64,000 bases of DNA, from positions 4,402,001 to 4,466,000 of the forward strand of contig OY769938.1 of NCBI GenBank assembly GCA_963669295.1, in the 5' to 3' direction. Positions within the stretch are counted from its first letter, which is position 1. The number at the start of each line of letters is the position of its first letter. Below, piece after piece: positions 23,293 to 32,300 of this stretch. The notes under the pieces are model-generated. The model had not been told where the DNA came from. It saw nothing but the letters and a program-made list of their open reading frames with translations, and made no database searches. Position numbers and translations under genes: made by a program. The DNA is from G963669295 sp963669295 (lineage in GTDB: Bacteria > Bacteroidota > Bacteroidia > Flavobacteriales_D > CALLUQ01).

Positions 23293-24276
23293 ATGCGTAG
23301 TAGAATTTTATTATTGATTGTTGTAAGCATATGTTGTAACATCGCTGTTGCTCAAGGGCCATACGCTCCTCAGGCTGGCCAGCCAGGAACAATGGCCATG
23401 CATAAAGATTCATCGGCATTTGTAGGGTGGGCCACTCAATGCGAGGTGGTTCGGGGCCCTATGAATATCAATGACCCAGGGGCTGGAAATGCTTCTGCCG
23501 GAACAGCTGTTGATGGCACCTTGCAAGCTGGGGCAAACGGAGTAGTTAGCCTTGGTGATGGAGGAATGGCTACCCTCCAGTTTGATGGAGTCATTCAAAA
23601 TGGTTCGGGCCCCGATTTTGCTGTTTTTGAAAATGGGTTCACTTCTTTTCTTGAATTGGGTTTTGTAGAAGTGAGCTCAGATGGCACTAATTTCTTTCGC
23701 TTTCCAGCAACTTCACTTACCGATACTACAACGCAGGTTGGTGGCTTTGGATCAGTAGATCCTACCAATTTAAACCACCTGGCTGGAAAATACATTACCA
23801 ACTATGGTGTGCCATTTGATCTTGAGGTATTAGTAGGATTAGCAGGGCTGGATGTGAATGGTGTTACACATGTAAGAATTGTGGATGTGGTGGGTAGCGT
23901 TGATGATGGTTATGCTACGTACGATGCGCAGGGCCACGCAGTTAATGATCCATGGCCAACACCTTTCCCCACCGGAGGGTTTGACCTGGATGCGGTTGGT
24001 GTGATTCATTTTCAAAGCATTGGAGTGGATGAGGCTACTGCCGTTCCGGAGTTTTATCATTACCCTAATCCGGTAAAGGAAAGGTTATTCATACAAATGG
24101 AGTCGAATTTGCCATTTACCGCACAACTTTATGATGTGAGTGGTAGAGAAGTACTGAAGCAGCATTTTAGCGACTCTAACGCTGCCTTAGACATGACACA
24201 ATTCGACAATGCAATTTATTTACTGAGGTTGTCTACTGATGCAGGAAGCAGCGTGCGTAAAGTAATAAAGCGTTAG
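23293..24276 (+). CDS. Secreted surface protein with T9SS sorting domain, B12 operon
   Basis: A 327-residue protein with signal peptide (MRSRILLLIVVSICCNIAVAQ). The body has the motifs GSGPDFAVFENGF, LGFVEVSSDGTNFFRFPA, LNHLAGKYI and GGFDLDAVGVI, a jelly-roll-like surface-protein family that I recall from cobalamin-transport loci of Bacteroidota. The C-terminus (YHYPNPVKERLFIQMESN to AIYLLRLSTDAGSSVRKVIK) is a type A T9SS sorting domain. It is three bases behind the propeller gene. A role in capturing cobalamin at the surface is inferred from the riboswitch and neighbours. Confidence 0.85.
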   Translation: MRSRILLLIVVSICCNIAVAQGPYAPQAGQPGTMAMHKDSSAFVGWATQCEVVRGPMNINDPGAGNASAGTAVDGTLQAGANGVVSLGDGGMATLQFDGVIQNGSGPDFAVFENGFTSFLELGFVEVSSDGTNFFRFPATSLTDTTTQVGGFGSVDPTNLNHLAGKYITNYGVPFDLEVLVGLAGLDVNGVTHVRIVDVVGSVDDGYATYDAQGHAVNDPWPTPFPTGGFDLDAVGVIHFQSIGVDEATAVPEFYHYPNPVKERLFIQMESNLPFTAQLYDVSGREVLKQHFSDSNAALDMTQFDNAIYLLRLSTDAGSSVRKVIKR

Positions 24277-24277
24277 T

Positions 24278-26152
24278 GTGAGCAAACAATGGTTCATTAT
24301 TGTTGTTAGTTGGTGTTTGCCAATGCTTGTTCAAGGGCAAGATGATACTTTGCAATTGAAAGAGTTTAATGTAGAGGCGCGAATCACGGTAACAGAACCG
24401 TACAAACGTTTGGTGTTCGATAGCTTGTTGCGCATTAATGCACCTACTAATCTGGCCGAAGTGTTAACCAACCAGTCTACGGTGTACGTAAAATCTTACG
24501 GACAAAGCGGCCTGGCTACCTTATCGATTAGGGGAACCGGAGCCAGCCACACTCAAATTTATTGGAATGGGGTGGTTGTTAATTCGCCAACATTGGGGCA
24601 AATAGATGTGGCGCAATTGCCTGCCTGGCTTATCGATGAGGCAGAATTGCACTATGGTTCAGGAAGTTTGGTAGATGGCTCTGGTGGTTTGGGTGGAGGG
24701 TTGCAGCTAAACAGCTTGCCTCAGTGGGGAAGAGCTCAGGTAGAGTTGCAGCAAGTAATAGGGAGCTATGGAGAAATGCAAAGTGGACTCAAAGCCCGTT
24801 ATGGCACTTCTAAATGGCAGGGAGTAAGTAAGTTACTTTGGCAACAACAGGAAAACGATTATCCTTATCGCGACTTTACTCAACAGGAAACTCCAACAGT
24901 AAACCTGGCAAATGCCAATTATAAGCAGTGGGGTGCGGTACAGGAGGTGTATGGAAAAATAGGAATGCACGACCAGGTATCGGCACGCTTGTGGTATTTT
25001 AATAGCGATCGTGCCATTCCTACTATCATGACTATTGCACCGGGTACAGCAACACAAACGGATGTTTCGTTTAAGTCGATGTTAGAATGGAGCAGGGCAA
25101 AGGGGAGGTGGCGCCACCAGTTTAAAACAGCCTTACTTAGCGATGAGTTAACGTATACCGATCCTGATGCGGCATTGCAATCGGAAGTTGATACCCGCTC
25201 TTCAAAAAGTCAATATCGGTTAAAACATTACGGCAAATCGACTACTTATACTGCGGCAGCATTTTACGATCACGATCAAGCCCTATCATCCGGTTTTGAT
25301 GAAGTAAAGGTACAAGACCGGGCAGCTTTATTTGTGAATTATGAGCAAAACATTGGGCAACAATTGTTGCTCACCCTTATGGCAAGGCAAGAAATGATTG
25401 ATGGCAAGGCAAGTCCGTTTGCTCCTTCTTTGGGAATGCGCTATTGGCTTGAAAAATCAGAGAGATTTGGGGTTAAAATTAATATTTCAAAAAACTACCG
25501 GGCTCCTACCTTAAATGATTTGTACTGGAACCTAGGAGGAAACCCTGAATTGCGCCCCGAAGAGGGGTGGAGTGCCGAGGGCGGAGTAATTTATGGTGAT
25601 GGAACACCTTATTCTTTAGAAGTTACCGGGTTTTACTCAACAGTAACCAATTGGATTCAGTGGTTGCCCAATGCTGATGGGGTTTGGGCACCTCAAAATT
25701 TATTGGAGGTAGAAAATAAAGGCATTGAAGTAGTTAATGAATTAGGATTTTATTTAGGGAGTATGAAAGTAGCGCTCAATGCCGCTTACACCTATGTAAA
25801 TGCCATTAACAAAGCCTCGGCACACGCGCCTTCGATAGAAGGGAAGCAGCTCATTTATGTGCCCCAACACAAATTGAGTGGCAATGCAGTAGTAGCATGG
25901 AAAAAGTATTTCGCCCGTTACAACCATCAGTATACAGGCAAGGCCTATTTAACTACCGATAACATTGCCTACATGCCTTATTTCGCTCCGGCCAATCTTC
26001 AAATAGGGAGGCGCATACAGCAAAAAAAGCATGTGCTTACCATTAGTGCTGAGGTACGAAATTTATACGATGAAGCGTACCAGGTTATTGCTTATCGACC
26101 AATGCCTGGAAGGCATTATCGTGTAATTATTAATTACCGATGGGAACCATGA
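24278..26152 (+). CDS. TonB-dependent receptor, BtuB-like (putative cobalamin uptake)
   Basis: A 624-residue outer-membrane receptor, close to the size of BtuB. The GTG at 24278, one base after the previous stop, starts a signal peptide (MSKQWFIIVVSWCLPMLVQG). The plug (about 40-150) has LAEVLTNQSTVYVKSYGQSG, TLSIRGTGASHTQIYWNGVV and the ELHYGSGSLVDGSGGLGG segment; there is no N-terminal regulatory domain. A 22-strand-type barrel follows with the family motifs KNYRAPTLNDLYW and LRPEEGWSAEGGV, ending in RVIINYRW. The riboswitch and a BtuG-like gene behind it point to vitamin B12 as substrate. Confidence 0.92.
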   Translation: MSKQWFIIVVSWCLPMLVQGQDDTLQLKEFNVEARITVTEPYKRLVFDSLLRINAPTNLAEVLTNQSTVYVKSYGQSGLATLSIRGTGASHTQIYWNGVVVNSPTLGQIDVAQLPAWLIDEAELHYGSGSLVDGSGGLGGGLQLNSLPQWGRAQVELQQVIGSYGEMQSGLKARYGTSKWQGVSKLLWQQQENDYPYRDFTQQETPTVNLANANYKQWGAVQEVYGKIGMHDQVSARLWYFNSDRAIPTIMTIAPGTATQTDVSFKSMLEWSRAKGRWRHQFKTALLSDELTYTDPDAALQSEVDTRSSKSQYRLKHYGKSTTYTAAAFYDHDQALSSGFDEVKVQDRAALFVNYEQNIGQQLLLTLMARQEMIDGKASPFAPSLGMRYWLEKSERFGVKINISKNYRAPTLNDLYWNLGGNPELRPEEGWSAEGGVIYGDGTPYSLEVTGFYSTVTNWIQWLPNADGVWAPQNLLEVENKGIEVVNELGFYLGSMKVALNAAYTYVNAINKASAHAPSIEGKQLIYVPQHKLSGNAVVAWKKYFARYNHQYTGKAYLTTDNIAYMPYFAPANLQIGRRIQQKKHVLTISAEVRNLYDEAYQVIAYRPMPGRHYRVIINYRWEP

Positions 26153-27177
26153 AACAACTACTGTACATAGCAATTGCCCTGGTTTTGTTGGCTTGCAACA
26201 AGAAAGAGGTGGGCCCCCAGCACTACCTGGAGGAGGTGGAGCTGTCGGCAGGAGGGGTGTATATAGTGAATGAAGGCAATTTTATGTGGGGCAACGGATC
26301 GGTATCGTTTTACCAGCCCAATGAACAAGAGGTTACCTCTTCGGTATTTCAGGGAGTTAATGGGGTGCCATTGGGCGATGTGCCACAATCGATGGTAAAG
26401 TTTAATGCCAATTATTACATCATGGTAAATAGCTCCGGGAAGATTGAAGTGGTAGATACCGCTAGTTTTTCGAGCGTAGCTACCATCACTGGTTTGAACT
26501 CACCACGTTACTTTCTTGGGATATCGCCAGGCAAGGCCTATGTTACTGATTTATACAGCAATGGGGTGAGCATCATTAATTTAACGACGCATCAATTGCA
26601 AGGGCAAATTCCTGTAAATGGTTGGACAGAGGCGTTGCTTATGGCCAGTAACAAAGTGTTTGTGGCCAATAAGGGTGCAGATTATGTAGTTGTGATAGAC
26701 CCTAACTTAGATGTGGTTACAGATACCATTGTATTGTCGAAAACCCCTAATAGCATGGTGGTTGACGGTAATGATAAGTTGTGGGTGTTGTGCGATGGAG
26801 GGGTATCGGAAGAGCAACCAGTGCTGTATCGAATCAACCCTAACAGCCTGGTTATTGAGCAATCATTTACCTTCGCTAACATCAATGCGTCGCCAGGAAA
26901 CCTGCAAATAAATGCCGAAGGAACCACTTTGTACTTTCTGAATCAAGATGTTTTTAAGATGAATACCCTGGCCAATGCATTACCGGGTAGTCCATTTATT
27001 CTTGCTGGAGGGAGGCTGCTTTATGGGTTAGGAATTGATCCTAAAACGGAGGAGGTTTATGTGGCCGATGCTGTTGATTATGTGCAACAGGGGGTGGTGT
27101 GGAGGTATGGGGTAAATGCGGCCTATGTAGATTCGTTTAAGGCTGGAATTATCCCTGGATTCTTTTACTTTGATTAA
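26149..27177 (+). CDS. BtuG-like surface beta-propeller lipoprotein (DUF5074-type)
   Basis: A 342-residue lipoprotein. Starting at the ATG at 26149 (ATGA overlap with the receptor stop) the signal is MKQLLYIAIALVLLAC with Cys16 lipidated; a longer start at 26140 is possible. Seven-blade propeller repeats are visible (GVYIVNEGNFMWGNGSVSFY, PRYFLGISPGKAYVTDLYSN, MVVDGNDKLWVLCDGG). Both the sequence style and the position behind a BtuB-like receptor match BtuG, a surface protein of Bacteroides that binds B12 tightly and caps BtuB. Assignment is by similarity of pattern and context. Confidence 0.88.
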   Translation: MKQLLYIAIALVLLACNKKEVGPQHYLEEVELSAGGVYIVNEGNFMWGNGSVSFYQPNEQEVTSSVFQGVNGVPLGDVPQSMVKFNANYYIMVNSSGKIEVVDTASFSSVATITGLNSPRYFLGISPGKAYVTDLYSNGVSIINLTTHQLQGQIPVNGWTEALLMASNKVFVANKGADYVVVIDPNLDVVTDTIVLSKTPNSMVVDGNDKLWVLCDGGVSEEQPVLYRINPNSLVIEQSFTFANINASPGNLQINAEGTTLYFLNQDVFKMNTLANALPGSPFILAGGRLLYGLGIDPKTEEVYVADAVDYVQQGVVWRYGVNAAYVDSFKAGIIPGFFYFD

Positions 27178-27220
27178 AAGTTAATGTAATTAATTTTAAA
27201 TAACTGGTTAGTAGTTTTTT

Positions 27221-27931
27221 ATGACTGATGTTGTTTTTTGTTGGAGCGGCGGTAAAGACTCTGCATTGGCCTTGCATAAAGTGTTGAATTCGGATGCGTT
27301 TAACGTGCGTTATTTACTCACCACTTTGAACAAGGATTACGAGCGTATTTCAATGCACGGTGTGCGGGAGGAGTTGTTGGAGTTGCAAGTAGCTGCTATT
27401 GGCATACCATTGGTAAAAGTTTATGTAAGTGCAGGTACCAATAAAGAGTATGAGCAAGCTATGGAAAAAACATTGCTTCAATTCAAATCGGAAGGTATTG
27501 AAACAGTAGTATTTGGCGATATTTTTTTAGAAGACCTGCGTGCTTATCGCGATAACAACCTGGCTAAAGTGGGCATGAAAGGGCATTACCCACTTTGGCA
27601 GCAAGATACAAGGGCATTGGTGCACGAGTTTATCGACCTGGGTTTTGCTTCCATTACCTGTTGTGTAAACGATGCGCAATTGAATGAGCGGCATGTAGGA
27701 GCAGTGATTGATGCTGCCTTTGTGTGTAATTTACCTGAGGGCGTGGACCCTTGTGGCGAAAATGGTGAGTTCCATTCGTTTGCTTACCAGGGGCCTATTT
27801 TTAAGTTTACCATCCCTTATGCGGTAGGAGAGAAGGTGTACCGTCCGCTTGAAATAAAAATTGCCGACGATGTACATCCACCGTCGGCAACTAAAGGGTT
27901 TTGGTATTGCGATTTATTGCCTAAGCCGTAG
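27221..27931 (+). CDS. DUF71/COG2102 family PP-loop ATPase (Dph6-like)
   Basis: A 236-residue cytoplasmic protein of the adenine-nucleotide alpha-hydrolase fold. The PP-loop CWSGGKDSALALHKVL sits at residues 6-21; other family motifs are VFGDIFLEDLRAYRDNNLAK, PLWQQDT and the signature GVDPCGENGEFHSFAY. In eukaryotes and archaea this family makes diphthamide, which bacteria lack; a bacterial subgroup has been proposed from comparative genomics to act in B12 salvage. Its place at the end of this riboswitch-led operon, 43 bases behind the BtuG-like gene, fits that proposal. It overlaps the convergent gene by 11 bases. Confidence 0.9.
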   Translation: MTDVVFCWSGGKDSALALHKVLNSDAFNVRYLLTTLNKDYERISMHGVREELLELQVAAIGIPLVKVYVSAGTNKEYEQAMEKTLLQFKSEGIETVVFGDIFLEDLRAYRDNNLAKVGMKGHYPLWQQDTRALVHEFIDLGFASITCCVNDAQLNERHVGAVIDAAFVCNLPEGVDPCGENGEFHSFAYQGPIFKFTIPYAVGEKVYRPLEIKIADDVHPPSATKGFWYCDLLPKP

Positions 27932-29069
27932 TGGCTTCCAGCACTTTCTCTTCTTTGCGGTAAACAATGTTACGTTCGCCCAGGTAGTTGATGAAGTAGT
28001 CGAAACATTGTGGGTATTTTCCTACCAATTCGGGGGGAAACACTCCTTTCTCTGTAAACAATCCTTCTAAAAACATGTTGGCAGCGGCAGTGCATGTATA
28101 TCCTGTGGTTCTGGCCATCGACGATGTTTTAGTGGCGGCATCAAATTCATCGTAAAGATGATACACTATTTCTTTGTACACCCCATTTTCTTTGCCCTTT
28201 ACTGTAACACGCATCACGGTAAACTCTTCTTCTTCAGGGTGTAACTTCCACTCGTCGATCAATACTTTCGAGGTAAAATCGAGTGGAGCGATAGTCGCAT
28301 CGCCTACATTAATTTTTTCTTCGCTAAAGAAACCAGAGGCTTTCAAGGCTTGAATCAATTGGATGTGCCCGGGGTAGCGCAGGGTTTTTTCCTTCATGTT
28401 AGGAATGTGAGGCATGGTGTAGATGATGGAGCGCAACCCATCGGTATTGAACGATTCTAGCGTGCCTACTTTATCAAACTCCAGTAATTCGGGATCTGAT
28501 AAGGCCGGTTTGGTAACAATGTGTCCATTTTCTACATAACGTGCCGGGCGCGTGTATTCTTCAATAACATCTACCGGAGAGAAAGGGGCTTTGTAGGCAA
28601 ATGGCCATTTTCTCTTTTTAGGAAGCCCACCTACCAGGCATTCAAAGAAATCGAGCTCCATGGTTTCGTTGTATCGCCCAAGAATGATGTTGTCCATGCC
28701 TGGAGCCACACCAATATCCACCAAAGCTGTTACCCCATTGGCTTTTGCCAATTCATCCAATTCCAGCGAATTTTCGGGAAAGAAAGAGATGTCGATCACA
28801 TTTTTCTTTGCTTCAATAATGGCGCGTAGTGTTTCAAACCCCATGAACCCTGGAACAGCACATACCACCAAATCAAAATTGCTTATCACCGCTGTTAATT
28901 CGGCTTTATCAGAAATATCGAACTGAATGGTGTTGATGTTATGCTTGCTTTTGAGTTGCTCTAACAACTGAGCGTTGATGTCGCAAGAGGTCACTTCATG
29001 GTTTGCGGCAAGGTCTATTGCCATGGCGCTTCCTACCATTCCTGCGCCCAATACTACAATTTTAGCCAT
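27921..29069 (-). CDS. Saccharopine dehydrogenase family protein
   Basis: A 382-residue cytoplasmic oxidoreductase. The start is the ATG at 29069; an upstream TTG-type extension would add 23 residues without homology. The N-terminus has the NAD(P)-binding motif VVLGAGMVGSAMAIDLA (Rossmann, residues 4-20), followed by LVVCAVPGFMGFETLRAIIE and the GVAPGMDNIILGRYNE turn. The C-terminal saccharopine-dehydrogenase domain includes KWPFAYKAPFSPVDVIEEYT and YPGHIQLIQALKASGFF. Members act in lysine breakdown (saccharopine to glutamate and aminoadipate semialdehyde) or as lysine 6-dehydrogenases; which one is uncertain. Confidence 0.9.
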   Translation of the reverse strand: MAKIVVLGAGMVGSAMAIDLAANHEVTSCDINAQLLEQLKSKHNINTIQFDISDKAELTAVISNFDLVVCAVPGFMGFETLRAIIEAKKNVIDISFFPENSLELDELAKANGVTALVDIGVAPGMDNIILGRYNETMELDFFECLVGGLPKKRKWPFAYKAPFSPVDVIEEYTRPARYVENGHIVTKPALSDPELLEFDKVGTLESFNTDGLRSIIYTMPHIPNMKEKTLRYPGHIQLIQALKASGFFSEEKINVGDATIAPLDFTSKVLIDEWKLHPEEEEFTVMRVTVKGKENGVYKEIVYHLYDEFDAATKTSSMARTTGYTCTAAANMFLEGLFTEKGVFPPELVGKYPQCFDYFINYLGERNIVYRKEEKVLEATTA

Positions 29070-29373
29070 GTGTTTAAGTTTTGTTGATGATGAAAAATAA
29101 CCGCAACAAAAATAGGTTTTTCCCACAAAGTCAGGCAATTAATTAACTGGAAAAACAAACAATAAATACCCCTAAAGTGGAGTTATGATGAGAGAAGAAT
29201 GAAGCAATCTGTTAAACGCACTCCAAATATGAACAACAGGATTGTTAAAAAAAGTTGGGGACGGCCCATCTCCCCGCATAAATTTTTGTAGTATCTTAGT
29301 ACTGCTCCTCTTTAATCTGTAAGGTTTTTTAACGATATTTGTAAGTTTCTTGGTTTGAATTAAACTTTTTTAC
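29070..29373. other. Divergent intergenic region
   Basis: About 300 bases between divergent genes. A small hairpin GGGGA/TCCCC is visible at 29257-29275; no perfect -7 box stands out, although TATCTTAG (near 29293) and GATATTTG (near 29335) are one- or two-mismatch versions. No ORF is credible. Confidence 0.4.
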
Positions 29374-32300
29374 TTGTTGAGTGTACAGGTACATATCAAA
29401 CATTCGCTGATATATCGGTTTTGGAAGACATTCCTACTAGGGATTTTTATGCTTCTGCTAAGTGTTGTTGCTATGGCGCAAGATGTGGTAGTGGCTTATG
29501 GTGTGGTGAAATCGGTAGAGTCGGGGAAAAAGTTGGATGGCGTTACGGTATCGGTAAGTAAAGGAGGTGCCAATGGCGGGAAAACGACTACCGGAGCCAA
29601 TGGTAAGTTTGAATTCAACATCGATTTTGGTTTTGCTTATACCCTCACATTTTCTAAGCCAGGCCACGTTTCTAAAAAAGTAAGCATCGATACAAGAGGT
29701 ATTCCACCAGAAGATCAACGCGGTGGTTTCGATATGTTCATCGACATGACTTTGTTTGAAGAGGTAGAAGACCTGGATGTATCTATTTTGAACCAACCCA
29801 TTGGAAAGGCGAAGTACGATCCCAATACCGGCTCCATCGGCTGGGACATGCAGTATACAGAGTCCATCAAGCGAAAGCTCAACCAGTTGATGGCCGACCT
29901 TGAGGCAAAGAAAAAAGCGGAAGAAGACCGCAAGCGCGAGCAAGAGCGCAAATACACCGAACTGATTGCCCAGGCCGATAAAGCATTTACCTCGAAAGAT
30001 TACGGCTACGCCAAAAGTTTGTATAAAAATGCTTCTGACATTAAGCCTGAAGAAGCCTACCCTAAGCAAAAAATGGAGGAAGCAGATCGCTTCATTCAAG
30101 ATCAAATGGCTGCTGAAGGAAAGTACAATGAAGCCATTGTAAAAGGCGATCAGGCATTTAACTCGGGCGATTACCCCAATGCTAAGAAATCGTATCAGGA
30201 AGCGCTAAAATACAAGCCCGACGAGTCGTACCCCAAAGACAGAATTACCGAAATTGATAAAAAGATAGCCGAAGATCAAACGATAGATCGCAAGTACAAC
30301 GAATACATCAAGAAGGCCGACGGCTTGTTTGCCTCGAAAGATTATGGCAGTGCTTTCAGTGCTTACAAAGATGCTTCTATCATGAAGCCCAGCGAGCAGT
30401 ATCCGAAAGATCGGATGAATGAATCGCAGAAGTTGCTGGCAGAGATGGAAAAAAATGCGGAGGAGAACAAGAAGAAGGAAGAGGAATACCAAAAGTTTAT
30501 TGCTGCGGCCGATAAGGCTTATGGTGCTAAAAGCTGGGATGCTGCTAAGAAAGCCTACAATGATGCCCTGGGGGTAAAACCGGGAGAGGCTTATCCTACC
30601 GACCAGTTGAAAGCCATTGCCGATGCCATTGCTGAAGAAGAACGATTGGCGGAAGAGGAGCGCAAGCGCAAGGAAGAGGAGGAACAAGCCAAGCTGTTGG
30701 CTGATATTGAAGCAGAATTGGCGGCAGAGTTGGCGGCCAAAGAAGAGGAAGAAAAGCGCAAAGAGGAAGAACGCAAGGCCAAAGAGGCGAAGTACAAGGA
30801 GTTGATTAAGCAGGCCGATAAGGCGTTGAAGCAAGAAAGCTACGAAGAGGCGGGGAACTTATACACCGAGGCGAAGGATGTAATGCCTAGCGAGCCCTAT
30901 CCCAAAGAAAAGCTGGCAGAGCTGGAAGGCATACTTGCAGAAATTGCTCGAAAGAAAGCTGAGGAAGAAGAGCGCAACAAAAAATACAGCGAATTCATTG
31001 CTTCGGCCGATCAGGCATTTCAATCGGAAGATTACGATGTCGCTAAAAAAGCCTATGGCGATGCTTCAGGAATAAAACCCGAAGAGGCTTATCCGCAAGA
31101 CAAGATCAAAGAAATTGATGGCATCCTGGCCGATATTGCTCGTAAAGAGCAGGAAGCGGCAGAAAAAGAAGCCAGGTATACCGAATTCATTACCAAAGCC
31201 GATCAGGCATTGGGTGGCGAAGAGTATGGCAAGGCCAAAGGGTTTTATCAGAATGCGCTCGATTTAAAGCCTGAGGAAGCATACCCCAAAGGTAAAATAA
31301 CGGAGATTGATGGCATTCTTGCTGAGCTTGATGCAAAGCAGAAGGAAGAAGAAGAGCGAAACAGAAAATACAGCGAGTTCATCAGCCAGGGCGATATGGC
31401 TTTCCAATCGGCCGACTATGAGGCTGCTAAAACGGCTTACAACGAAGCTTCGGGAGTAAAGCCAGAAGAAACCTACCCGAAAGACAAGTTAACGGAGATA
31501 GAAGGTATTTTGGCTGACCTGGCGAAGAAGAAGGCTGAAGAAGAGGCTTTGGAGAAGCAATACAACGATTTAATAGCCAAGGCCGATGGCGAGTTTGGTG
31601 CCGAGAATTACGAAGCAGCTAAAAGCACCTTTACAGAAGCGCTTGGGGTAAAGCCAGCAGAGACCTACCCGCAAGATAAGATCAGTGAAATAGAAAAATT
31701 GCTGGCAGAGATAGAGCGCCAAAAGCTGGAAAGCGAAGCACTGGAAGCAAAATATGCAGAACACATTGCTGCAGCCGATGCTGCCTTTGGAGCAAAAGAC
31801 TACGAAAAAGCACGACAATCGTACAACAGCGCATTGGGCTTGAAACCTGAGGAAGCATACCCACAAGAAAAGATTACTGAAATAGAAGGGCTACTGGCAG
31901 CACTTGCCGACCAGCAAGCGTTGGATACACAGTACAACGGGTTGATTGCTGAGGCCGACAAGGCATTGGGCATGGAGCAGTACGAAGCTGCGAAGAAGGC
32001 TTATAACGATGCGTTGGGTGTAAAGCCTGAGGAATCGTATCCTAAAGATAAGATTGCTGAAATAGATGGAATTCTTGCCAGCAAATCGGAGCAGGAGGAG
32101 CAAGAGCGCAAGTACAATGAATTTATTGCAGCGGCCGATGCTGCTTTTAACATCGAAGATTACGATGCTGCCAAAACGGGTTACACCAGTGCACTGGGTG
32201 TAAAGCCCGAAGAGAAATATCCGGCCGATAGGTTGGTTACCATTAACGACCTTCTTGCTAAGAAGGCGGAAGAAGAAGGGGTAGAAAAGCAATATACCGA

